DNA of 5,278 nt from an uncultured Actinomycetes bacterium (GTDB taxonomy: Bacteria > Actinomycetota > Thermoleophilia > Gaiellales > F1-60-MAGs149). Each line of letters opens with the position of its first letter. Position 1 is the first letter of the stretch. A model generated the notes under the pieces. That model was given only the letters and a program-made list of their open reading frames with translations, did no database searches and was not told where the DNA came from. The position numbers and the translations under genes were made by a program. The DNA lies in NCBI GenBank assembly GCA_903847495.1, contig CAINDT010000369.1, positions 1 to 5,278 of the forward strand, given 5' to 3'. Below are positions 1 through 5,278 of this stretch, in pieces.

Positions 1-422
1 GCGTCGTACGACGAGAGTCCGGTGCCGAACATCACTTCGTGAACCGCGTCCGTGACGACCTCGAGTTCGATGCGCTGCCAGGTCACTCGGTCGAGGAAGT
101 CGTGCCAGGTCGAGCGCAAGTCGATCGCCATGCGCCGACTGCGTCGCCGCACCCGGCCATCGCGCAGACCCGCCCGGCGGTTTCCTGGTGCATGCCGGCC
201 TGCGACGTACGACGCCGCTTGCAGCATCTCGATCTCCATCAAGCGGTTGAAGACGATCTCCGCACCGCTCGCGGCGAGGTTGTCGAGGATGGCCGCGGCT
301 TCCATCTGCCCTGGTTGATCGGCGATCATCGCTTCGACCACGAGCGTCGTGTCGATCAGCACGCGGCGTGGCGCGACATCCGGGTGATTCGTTGCCGTGA
401 AGACACCGCGTGCCGAGATCAC
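1..422 (-). CDS. VapC-like PIN-domain ribonuclease (probable toxin), C-terminus cut by window edge
   Basis: The reading frame from a GTG at 422 gives 140 complete residues before the window ends, with no stop. PIN-domain proteins are Mg/Mn-dependent RNases, and VapC toxins typically cleave tRNA or rRNA. The expected acidic residues are visible: Asp24 in VLIDTTLVVEAM (strand 1), Glu63/Glu65 in NRLMEIEML (central helix), and Asp140 at the end of GTGLSSYDA, the classic third PIN motif. About 10-30 residues are probably missing beyond base 1. The start overlaps the stop of the upstream small gene by four bases (GTGA), which suggests translational coupling. The first Asp usually lies within about the first 5-8 residues of VapC, so a GTG at codon 21 (base 362) is an alternative start. 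A basic stretch around residues 82-98 (many Arg) is an unusual insertion and could contact RNA. The PIN assignment is firm. The toxin role rests on the operon layout. Confidence 0.85.
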   Translation of the reverse strand, partial: MISARGVFTATNHPDVAPRRVLIDTTLVVEAMIADQPGQMEAAAILDNLAASGAEIVFNRLMEIEMLQAASYVAGRHAPGNRRAGLRDGRVRRRSRRMAIDLRSTWHDFLDRVTWQRIELEVVTDAVHEVMFGTGLSSYD

Positions 423-583
423 CGACGGCCAACGGCTTTGACGACGTCAATCGGATGCCCGAGCGTGATCGCCCGACGTCGAAAGATCTCCGCAACGGTT
501 TCGCCGCCTTCTACCTTGCGCGGCACCATTGCCAGAGCGATGGGCTTGGCCCACTTCTCCGTCGTCTTCGCCTGCTTCGCCAT
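419..583 (-). CDS. 54-residue putative antitoxin upstream of PIN toxin
   Basis: An ATG at 583 opens a 54-codon frame ending in TGA at 419-421. The stop overlaps the GTG start of the PIN gene as GTGA. An in-frame TGA lies nine codons upstream with no other start codon between, so this is the only usable start. The protein begins MAKQAKTTEKWAKP, continues with a mixed central part (residues 18-40, containing VAEIFRRRA) and ends VVKAVGRR. It is basic at both ends. I do not recognise an AbrB, ribbon-helix-helix or Phd/YefM signature. Its position, size and coupling to a PIN gene are those of a VapB-type antitoxin, which normally binds the toxin active site and represses its own promoter. There is no good Shine-Dalgarno: GGGG sits one base before the ATG, and a -10-like box at 590-595 would place the transcript start near the ATG, so leaderless translation is possible. 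Antitoxin function is inferred from context only. Confidence 0.6.
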   Translation of the reverse strand: MAKQAKTTEKWAKPIALAMVPRKVEGGETVAEIFRRRAITLGHPIDVVKAVGRR

Positions 584-589
584 GCCCCT

Positions 590-618
590 ACGGTACCAGC
601 GCCGCTGTCACATGTCTG
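590..618 (-). promoter_or_regulatory. Possible promoter of the toxin-antitoxin pair
   Basis: Read on the minus strand, CAGACA (613-618; four of six matches to TTGACA) is followed after 17 bases by TACCGT (590-595; TANNNT). The predicted transcription start falls at about the ATG at 583, which would make a leaderless mRNA. The spacing is ideal but the match is modest and untested. Confidence 0.35.
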
Positions 619-627
619 ATGCGGACA

Positions 628-644
628 CGCGCGCCTTGCGCGCG
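628..644 (-). terminator. Short GC hairpin after the GTPase gene
   Basis: CGCGCGC (628-634) and GCGCGCG (638-644) form a perfect 7-bp stem with a 3-base CTT loop. It lies about 64 bases beyond the stop of the GTPase gene at 708 and just before the candidate promoter of the next gene. There is no T-run after it in the minus direction, so termination is only a possibility. Alternating GC arms also arise easily by chance in DNA of this composition. Confidence 0.3.
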
Positions 645-707
645 CATCTGCGCGTCATGGCTCGATGGCAGCGGCGGGGTCGCAGCTCCCGCCCGCCGCT
701 CGCACCG

Positions 708-1733
708 CTACGCGGCCACGGCGCCCTTCGCCAGCCCATCGAAGGCGCGCAGCGACGCCTCGACCTCGGCGCGCCCGATGCCGCGCACGATCAGCACGAT
801 TCGGGACGTGCGATCCTCGTCCGGCCACGCGGCGAGGTGTGTCGGCGGGTGGATCACGTGCTGCACGCCGTGCAGGACCAGCGGCCCGTCGGCGCCCGTG
901 TCGAGCAGGCCCTTGACGCGCAGGACGTCGTCGCCACGGCTCTGCAGCAGCATGGCGAGCCAGAGCGCGAACATCGTCCAGTCGAGCGGCTCGTCGAAGC
1001 GCAGCGCGATTGCGTGCACGCCGGCGTGGTGGTCGTGATCGTGCTCGTGCGCGTGTCCATGGCCGTGGTTGACGGCATCGAGCCAGGCGGTCACCTGCTC
1101 GGCCCGGCGTTCCTCCGCCAGCACGCCGAGGCCGATCAGCCGCCCTGCGGGTACGTCGCCGCTCACGCCGGTGATGATCTCCGCCACGGGGTTGCGCGCG
1201 CGGATCAGCGCCTCGGCTGCCGCGCCGTCGGCCTCGGCGAGATCGGTCTTCGTCAGCACGATACGATCGGCGACGACGACCTGCTTGGTCCACTCGGGTT
1301 GGCGTTCGGCCTGCAGCGGCGCGTTGACAGCGTCGACGCACGTGACGACGCCATCGGCCATGTAGTGCGCCGACAACATCGGATCTTGCAGCAGCGTGGC
1401 GAGGACGGGCACCGGATCGGCCAAGCCGGTCGTCTCCACGACGACGCGGCGGAAGGCGGGCAGCTCTCCGCGATGCACGCGCACCTCGAGATCGCGCAAC
1501 TCGTCGACGAGGTCGGTGCGGATCGTGCAGCACACGCAGCCCGAGTCGAGGATCACCGTCTTCTCATCGACTTCGCGCAGCAGGTGATGGTCGAGCGGCA
1601 CCTCACCGAGCTCGTTGACGAGCACGACGGCATCGCCGAGCAGTGGGTCGCGCAGCAACTTGGCCAGCAGCGTCGTCTTGCCGGAGCCGAGAAAGCCGGT
1701 GATCAGCGTGAGCGGCAGACGTTCCTTGCTCAT
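708..1733 (-). CDS. COG0523 / CobW-family G3E GTPase (metallochaperone type)
   Basis: This gene encodes 341 residues from the ATG at 1733 to TAG at 708. COG0523 GTPases use GTP to deliver or handle metal ions, most often zinc, for client proteins. Visible elements in order are: Walker A GFLGSGKTT (13-21), NELGEV (40-45), the metal-binding CVCC (66-69) within DSGCVCCTIRTDL, ETTGLADP (100-107, Walker B/switch II region), TKTD (161-164, variant of the NKxD guanine motif), a His-rich linker (nine His among residues 223-240), and a CobW C-terminal domain (about 241-320) containing HGVQHVIHPP. Length is normal for the family. The frame remains open 49 codons upstream, but those residues are an Arg-rich shadow of the overlapping gene. 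The start at MSKERLPLTLITG places the P-loop correctly and overlaps the upstream stop as ATGA. No cobalamin genes are nearby, so a true cobalamin CobW role is unlikely. The client may be the small upstream protein or the divergent hydrolase. Confidence 0.93.
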   Translation of the reverse strand: MSKERLPLTLITGFLGSGKTTLLAKLLRDPLLGDAVVLVNELGEVPLDHHLLREVDEKTVILDSGCVCCTIRTDLVDELRDLEVRVHRGELPAFRRVVVETTGLADPVPVLATLLQDPMLSAHYMADGVVTCVDAVNAPLQAERQPEWTKQVVVADRIVLTKTDLAEADGAAAEALIRARNPVAEIITGVSGDVPAGRLIGLGVLAEERRAEQVTAWLDAVNHGHGHAHEHDHDHHAGVHAIALRFDEPLDWTMFALWLAMLLQSRGDDVLRVKGLLDTGADGPLVLHGVQHVIHPPTHLAAWPDEDRTSRIVLIVRGIGRAEVEASLRAFDGLAKGAVAA

Positions 1734-2041
1734 GCCGAGAGCGCCTCGACGAGTGCGGGGTCGAGCGGATCGAGCGGCGCACCGCGCAAGCGCTGTACCT
1801 CGGCGAACACCGCGGCGAGGTCGCCGCACAGCACCGACTGCCCTGTCGGGCCCCGCAGGATGTAGGCCGTCTCCTCCCACTCGTCCACGTGCATGCGGCT
1901 AGGAGCGAGGACGCGGTTGAGTAGCGCGACGCGACGGATGCGCTCGCGCAGCACCTCGCGGCGCGCGCCCACCTGGGTGCGATCGCCGCCACCCTCCGAC
2001 CAGTGAGCGGCCGCACCGAGAGTTCCGCAGAGGGAGCACAT
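1730..2041 (-). CDS. Small CxxC protein (MCSLCG start) paired with CobW-type GTPase
   Basis: This 103-residue protein starts at the ATG at 2041. An in-frame ATG four codons earlier (2053, giving MLRYMCSLCG) is an alternative, but I prefer the inner start because related small proteins, as I recall them, begin with MCxLCG. It has an N-terminal CxxC (Cys2, Cys5), a third Cys at 72, a basic helical part (about 22-45, with RERIRRVALLNRVL), a DEWEETAYILRGPTG stretch (53-67) and a C-terminal DPLDPALVEAL motif. There is no signal peptide or membrane segment, so it is probably cytosolic. It is the first gene of the operon and its TGA overlaps the GTPase ATG (ATGA), so the two products are probably made in balanced amounts. 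Neither start has a convincing Shine-Dalgarno. The exact function is unknown. A metal-binding partner or client of the GTPase is a reasonable inference, as similar pairs occur in other bacteria. Confidence 0.8.
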   Translation of the reverse strand: MCSLCGTLGAAAHWSEGGGDRTQVGARREVLRERIRRVALLNRVLAPSRMHVDEWEETAYILRGPTGQSVLCGDLAAVFAEVQRLRGAPLDPLDPALVEALSA

Positions 2042-2075
2042 GTATCTGAGCATTCCACATCGCGCCGGTCGCCGC

Positions 2076-2104
2076 TTGCCGCTGCGCGACGCGGGAGGTA
2101 CGGT
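2076..2104 (+). promoter_or_regulatory. Probable promoter of the hydrolase gene
   Basis: TTGCCG (2076-2081; four of six matches to TTGACA) is followed after exactly 17 bases by TACGGT (2099-2104; TANNNT). The predicted start, around 2111, leaves a leader of about 30 bases containing a strong ribosome binding site. It lies in the only gap between two divergent genes, where a promoter is required. Confidence 0.5.
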
Positions 2105-2109
2105 CTCCC
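2093..2109. repeat. Inverted repeat overlapping the -10 box
   Basis: GGGAG (2093-2097) and CTCCC (2105-2109) are perfect inverted arms around 7 bases, extendable by a G-T pair (2098/2104). The repeat covers the whole -10 candidate at 2099-2104 and could be an operator shared by both divergent genes, or a hairpin in the leader of the leftward transcript. It is short enough to be chance. Confidence 0.3.
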
Positions 2110-2129
2110 CATAGAAACCTGCACGTTCT

Positions 2130-2135
2130 GGAGGA
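2130..2135 (+). promoter_or_regulatory. Strong ribosome binding site for the hydrolase gene
   Basis: GGAGGA sits seven bases before the ATG at 2143, a near-ideal Shine-Dalgarno that fixes the start codon. Confidence 0.85.
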
Positions 2136-2142
2136 AAGAGAA

Positions 2143-3024
2143 ATGGCGAAGGAGATCCTGGTCGCGTACGGCGTCGATGTCGACGCGGTCGCCGGACAGA
2201 TCGGCTCGTACGCGGGCGGCGATTCGCCGTGCGACATCTCGCGCGGCCTGTTCGCGGGCGAGGTCGGCACGCGCCGTCTGCTCAAGCTGTTCGACAAGTA
2301 CGACATCACGACCACGTGGTTCATCCCGGGCCACTCGATCGAGACGTTCCCCGAGGACATGAAGGCCGTGGCCGACAAGGGCCACGAGATCGGCATGCAC
2401 GGCTACACGCACGAGAACCCGATCGCGATGACGCCGGCCCAGGAAGAGGCCGTGATGCTCAAGAGCATCAGCCTTATCGAGGAGCTGTGCGGTCGCCGCC
2501 CGACCGGCTACGTCGCCCCGTGGTGGGAGTTCTCCCCGATCACGAACGAGCTGCTGCTCAAGCACGGCATCAAGTACGACCACTCCCTCATGAACGAGGA
2601 CTTCCACTGCCATCGCGTCCGCGTCGGCGACTCGTGGAAGCTGATCGACTACTCGGCCGACGCCGAGACGTGGATGGAGCCGCTCAAGCGCGGCACCGAG
2701 TCCAAACTGATCGAGATCCCGGCGTCGTGGTACCTCGACGACCTGCCGCCGATGATGTTCATGAAGAAGGTGCCGAACTCGCACGGCTTTGTGAATCCGC
2801 GCGACATCGAGCAGATGTGGATGGACCAGTTCGACTACCTCTACCGCGAGGAGGAGGACGTCGTCTTCACGATGACGATCCATCCCGACGTGTCGGGCCG
2901 CCCGCATGTCGTCGCGATGCACGAGCGCATCATCGAGCACATCAACAAGCACGACGGCGTCAAGTGGGTCACGTTCGACGAGATCGCCGACTGGTACGAC
3001 GCGAAGCACCCCTTCCAGGGCTAG
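2143..3024 (+). CDS. NodB-fold hydrolase of the Helicobacter PgdA / cyclic imide hydrolase type
   Basis: This 293-residue protein starts at an ATG with an excellent ribosome binding site and ends in TAG at 3022-3024. It belongs to the polysaccharide deacetylase (CE4/NodB) fold. From memory it matches H. pylori HP0310 (PgdA) along its whole length, including the MAKEILVAYGVD start, the DDLPPMMF region and TIHPDVSGRP. Catalytic features are visible: Asp12 and Asp14 in GVDVD (catalytic base/metal ligand), His86 and His90 in HGYTHE (metal ligands), APWWEF (125-130) and His247 in TIHPD. There is no signal peptide or membrane segment, so it is cytosolic, which fits poorly with a direct role on mature peptidoglycan. 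Bacterial cyclic imide hydrolases (imidases) of this fold have, as I recall, the same length and close similarity, so hydrolysis of succinimide-like rings is a serious alternative to deacetylation. Allantoinase PuuE is a more distant relative. It is transcribed divergently from the metallochaperone operon and followed by a strong hairpin, so it is probably monocistronic. Family is certain; substrate is open. Confidence 0.93.
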   Translation: MAKEILVAYGVDVDAVAGQIGSYAGGDSPCDISRGLFAGEVGTRRLLKLFDKYDITTTWFIPGHSIETFPEDMKAVADKGHEIGMHGYTHENPIAMTPAQEEAVMLKSISLIEELCGRRPTGYVAPWWEFSPITNELLLKHGIKYDHSLMNEDFHCHRVRVGDSWKLIDYSADAETWMEPLKRGTESKLIEIPASWYLDDLPPMMFMKKVPNSHGFVNPRDIEQMWMDQFDYLYREEEDVVFTMTIHPDVSGRPHVVAMHERIIEHINKHDGVKWVTFDEIADWYDAKHPFQG

Positions 3025-3036
3025 TTCGCGGCACCG

Positions 3037-3071
3037 ACGGCCCCGTCTCCCCGCGTGGGAGGCGGGGCCGT
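3037..3071 (+). terminator. Strong hairpin after the hydrolase gene
   Basis: ACGGCCCCGTCTCCC (3037-3051) pairs with GGGAGGCGGGGCCGT (3057-3071), 15 positions with one T-G wobble and a 5-base CGCGT loop. It begins 12 bases after the stop codon. The following bases, TCGCGTTTG, are only weakly T-rich, as is common for terminators in high-GC bacteria. This is the best terminator candidate in the window. Confidence 0.75.
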
Positions 3072-3091
3072 TCGCGTTTGCCGGCCCACGG

Positions 3092-3140
3092 CACTGCCGA
3101 AGCGGTGTTCCGGCACACCGCTTCGGTGTGTTGCGCAGTG
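3092..3140. repeat. Second hairpin with nested outer arms
   Basis: CCGAAGCGGTGT (3097-3108) and ACACCGCTTCGG (3115-3126) form a perfect 12-bp inverted repeat with a 6-base loop. Outer arms CACTGC (3092-3097) and GCAGTG (3135-3140) are also perfectly complementary, sharing base 3097 with the inner stem, so a longer interrupted or alternative fold is possible. It may be a back-up terminator of the hydrolase gene, a protein binding site, or a member of a dispersed repeat family. Confidence 0.7.
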
Positions 3141-3202
3141 GGGCTTCCGTCTGAGTGGGCGGGGTGAGGGCTTTCCTACCGTCAGCGGATGCCGGAATCT
3201 CG

Positions 3203-3235
3203 TACGATCACGAATGTCGTCCGCCTCTTGAGGAG
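3203..3235 (+). promoter_or_regulatory. Probable -10 box and ribosome binding site of the secreted-protein gene
   Basis: TACGAT (3203-3208) is a good TANNNT -10 element. I see no convincing -35 at 16-19 bases upstream. AGGAG (3231-3235) lies seven bases before the ATG at 3243 and is a clear Shine-Dalgarno. The two hairpins upstream make a separate promoter for this gene likely. Confidence 0.5.
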
Positions 3236-3242
3236 AGCCGCC

Positions 3243-5278
3243 ATGTCCCGCAGGTCCATTATCGTCGCGCTGAGCGCGCTGGTCGGAGGTCTCGCGCTGC
3301 TCACCGGCACCGCCGCGGCACAGGAGAATGCGCCGGCGCCCAAGGCGAAGACGCTCAACCTCGTCCGGACATGGTCGTACGTGGGGCCGCGCGGCATGCT
3401 GGCAGGCGCGAAGATCACCTTGAAGGACGCCACAGGCAAGCTCATCGCCACGGGTAAGACGTCTCAGACGGGGTCGTACGCGTTTGATCTCTCGTCCCGC
3501 ACGTCGCCGAAGCTGCCGCTGACGGTGAGCACGTCGGGCGGCACCGCCACGGCGCTGCTGCCGAGTGGCCGGTTCGTGCGCTTTGGCGCGTTCAAGGGCC
3601 ATCTGTCGGCGAAGGTGTTCAACGCCACCACGAAGGAGCCGATCACGCAGGTGAGCCTGCTCTCGACGGTGGCCACAGACATCGCGGCGGCGGATACCCG
3701 CAAGGCCTACGGCGCCGCGCTGGAGAAGGTCGAGCGCGCGCTTGGTTTCAGCAAGACGGTGCCGTCGGACATCCTCCGTCTGCGTAATCGCAACGTCGGC
3801 TTCAAGCAGTTGCTCGTCGCGTCGCGCCGTGCCGGCGGATTCGACGCCTTCGCCGCTCACGTCGCCGAGGCAGCGATGGCGAAGAAGAAGGTCAAGAACC
3901 TGCGTCCGGCGTCGGCAAACGCGAGTGGCGCGATCTCGCTACGTCTGATCCGCGGCGGCACCCCGATGACGCGACAGTCGTCGAGCTCCGGCCCGGTCTG
4001 CTCGGCGCCGCTGCCCAGCAGCCCGTCGCAGTCGGATCAGCTGATCACCGACGTCGCCGAGATCGGTGTTGGCGCGCTGATGAAGGTCGCCGGCACGCCG
4101 TCGGGCGCATCGGCGTCGATCACTGGCATGGCGTTTGCCGCGGCGGGCGTGCCGACCAGCGAGTCGAGCGCGGAGGCCGCCAACGCGGCGATCTACAACG
4201 AGCTCCTCTGCATCGACGAGCAGCTCGTGGTTCTGACGGAGGCGGTCGACCAACTGTCGCTGACGGCGGATCTGACCGATGCGACGGACTGCGCGGATGC
4301 CATCGGCGGTGCGAACGCCTGGCAGGGGTACGAGGACACGATCGGCAACGGCACCTCCGCGCCGCTTGACACCACGGACCCAACCGTGACGGGCCTGTAC
4401 ATCCCCACGTGGAACACCGTCAATACCACCTGCGGCAGCGGCGTGAACGGCTCGCTGTGGGGGTCATCGGGCGGCAACAAGTCGGCGTGGCAGCAGGTTG
4501 TGTACAACACCGCCGGCTCCTCGAAGTGGTGGACGCAGGCGCAGAACCAGCAGATGCAGACGTTCCTGTCCTACTGGGGCACCGTCCTGTACCAGCAGTT
4601 CATCCTCTCGAACGAGTACGACAATTACATGGGCTACCTGACCGGCGCCAAGAACGCGGCCGGCGCGTGGACCAACAGCGCGGGGCAGACCGTGTGCAAC
4701 GCCGGCTCGACGACCAGCACGAAGACGTTCTGCGTGTGGCGCAGCAACATCATGCAGGCGTACCCAGGCGACATGTACAGCGATGAGCTCGGCGTGGTGA
4801 AGAACGGCCTGGCGATGAACTCGATCCCGCTCGGGGTCTTCTCGCCGAAGCCGATCATGAACCCGGCGCCGGCGGGCATGGCCTCGTCGACCTCCAAGTT
4901 CTACAGCCAGACGCCGGCGAGCGCCCAGCAGGGCGGCGGCATCACGAACGTGAACCCGGGGTGGTTCTTCAACTACTACCTCAACTTCACGCCGTACACC
5001 AGCGGCGGCTACGGCAACCAGCTGCGCCTGTTCAACTTCGGCACCTCGCCGACGTGCGTGAGCAAGCAGCTGAACCCGTGTCCGGGGCCGACGACGACCA
5101 CGGAGTCCACCTCGTTCGCGTGGGGCGCGGCCAACTGGTTCAACGCCCTCGGCGTGAACCCGAAGGGCTACGGCAGCGCGGTGCAGACGTACAACAACCC
5201 GCAGTCGCTGAACCGCTCGCCCAACAGCGCCCCGAGCACGGGCCTGGTGTGCTCGGATGCCTCCGACATCAACTCGAC
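3243..5278 (+). CDS. Large secreted protein of unknown function, C-terminus beyond window
   Basis: An ATG at 3243 with a good Shine-Dalgarno opens a frame that stays open for 678 codons to the window's end. It starts with a Sec signal peptide: MSRR, a hydrophobic core (about 5-22), and a likely cleavage after TAAA at residue 26. Residues about 38-105 look like a Cna-B or carboxypeptidase-regulatory-like beta-sandwich (GAKITLKDATGKLIATG, then TGSYAFDL). Residues about 145-220 are charged and helical, ending in a Lys-rich patch near 214-218. Residues 267-303 form a hydrophobic Ala/Gly-rich stretch, and 317-338 show regular heptad spacing (I317, L321, I324, L328, L331, V335, L338). From about 370 the protein is rich in Asn, Gln, Ser, Thr, Gly, Trp and Tyr, with few charges, as in many extracellular proteins. 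The visible Cys are at 253, 323, 350, 397, 485, 497, 605, 613 and 670, and some may form disulfides. No catalytic motif, sortase signal or anchor is seen in the visible part. Exported location is well supported; function is unknown. Confidence 0.9.
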   Translation, partial: MSRRSIIVALSALVGGLALLTGTAAAQENAPAPKAKTLNLVRTWSYVGPRGMLAGAKITLKDATGKLIATGKTSQTGSYAFDLSSRTSPKLPLTVSTSGGTATALLPSGRFVRFGAFKGHLSAKVFNATTKEPITQVSLLSTVATDIAAADTRKAYGAALEKVERALGFSKTVPSDILRLRNRNVGFKQLLVASRRAGGFDAFAAHVAEAAMAKKKVKNLRPASANASGAISLRLIRGGTPMTRQSSSSGPVCSAPLPSSPSQSDQLITDVAEIGVGALMKVAGTPSGASASITGMAFAAAGVPTSESSAEAANAAIYNELLCIDEQLVVLTEAVDQLSLTADLTDATDCADAIGGANAWQGYEDTIGNGTSAPLDTTDPTVTGLYIPTWNTVNTTCGSGVNGSLWGSSGGNKSAWQQVVYNTAGSSKWWTQAQNQQMQTFLSYWGTVLYQQFILSNEYDNYMGYLTGAKNAAGAWTNSAGQTVCNAGSTTSTKTFCVWRSNIMQAYPGDMYSDELGVVKNGLAMNSIPLGVFSPKPIMNPAPAGMASSTSKFYSQTPASAQQGGGITNVNPGWFFNYYLNFTPYTSGGYGNQLRLFNFGTSPTCVSKQLNPCPGPTTTTESTSFAWGAANWFNALGVNPKGYGSAVQTYNNPQSLNRSPNSAPSTGLVCSDASDINS

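Noticed and set aside
2..13. CGTCGTACGACG perfect 12-base palindrome
   Set aside because: It lies inside the PIN coding region over the conserved SSYDA codons, where codon choice explains it. No second copy suggests a site.
1500..1511. CTCGTCGACGAG palindrome
   Set aside because: It lies within the GTPase coding region and is explained by Leu-Val-Asp-Glu codons.
39..1865. Long plus-strand open frame of about 608 codons opposite the PIN, small-protein and GTPase genes
   Set aside because: It is antisense to four well-supported minus-strand genes. Its His/Arg/Asp-rich, low-complexity translation is typical of shadow frames in GC-rich DNA, and it has no ribosome binding site.
1734..1880. N-terminal extension of the GTPase by 49 codons
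   Set aside because: The added residues are Arg-rich, coincide with the other frame of the small CxxC gene, and would displace the P-loop from its usual place near the N-terminus. The ATGA overlap start is better.
1603..3009. Minus-strand open frame of about 468 codons opposite the hydrolase gene
   Set aside because: It runs antisense through the conserved hydrolase and overlaps the small CxxC and GTPase genes in another frame. Its Arg/Val/Asp-rich translation has no recognisable motif.
3021..3860. Minus-strand open frame of about 279 codons opposite the secreted-protein start
   Set aside because: It would cross both hairpins and the signal peptide region of a clear plus-strand gene. Its Arg-rich translation is a composition artefact.

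Overview
The window is strongly GC-rich, with G/C-biased third codon positions and TANNNT-type -10 candidates. This fits a high-GC bacterium. An actinobacterium, perhaps of the Thermoleophilia type, is my best guess, but no taxonomic marker gene is present and the enzyme genes belong to families that are also common in Proteobacteria. Five protein-coding genes can be supported. Two run off the ends of the window. No RNA genes, insertion sequences, CRISPR arrays or attachment sites are visible.

Layout: (1) Bases 1-583, minus strand: a toxin-antitoxin-like pair, a 54-residue unrecognised small protein followed by a VapC-like PIN-domain protein. The two overlap by four bases (GTGA), and the PIN gene is cut by the window's left edge. 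(2) Bases 584-707: a short spacer with a possible promoter for the pair and a GC-rich hairpin. (3) Bases 708-2041 (possibly 2053), minus strand: a two-gene operon with an ATGA overlap. It holds a small protein starting MCSLCG and a COG0523/CobW-type G3E GTPase with a CVCC metal site and a histidine-rich loop. (4) Bases 2042-2142: a divergent intergenic region with a good promoter and ribosome binding site for the rightward gene. (5) Bases 2143-3024, plus strand: a 293-residue NodB-fold metal-dependent hydrolase of the Helicobacter PgdA / cyclic imide hydrolase type, with no signal peptide. (6) Bases 3025-3242: two consecutive strong hairpins, then a probable -10 box and ribosome binding site. 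(7) Bases 3243-5278, plus strand: the first 678 residues of a large secreted protein of unknown function, open to the right edge.

How the genes may work together: the divergent GTPase operon and the hydrolase could form one functional unit, in which a zinc-type metallochaperone GTPase and its small Cys-rich partner supply or maintain metal for a zinc-family hydrolase. This is inference from adjacency and family knowledge. The toxin-antitoxin pair looks like an independent accessory insertion. The large secreted protein, with a beta-sandwich-like N-terminus, a hydrophobic Ala/Gly stretch, a regular heptad segment and then an Asn/Ser/Thr/aromatic-rich region, is the least explained part of the window and the best candidate for something undescribed.
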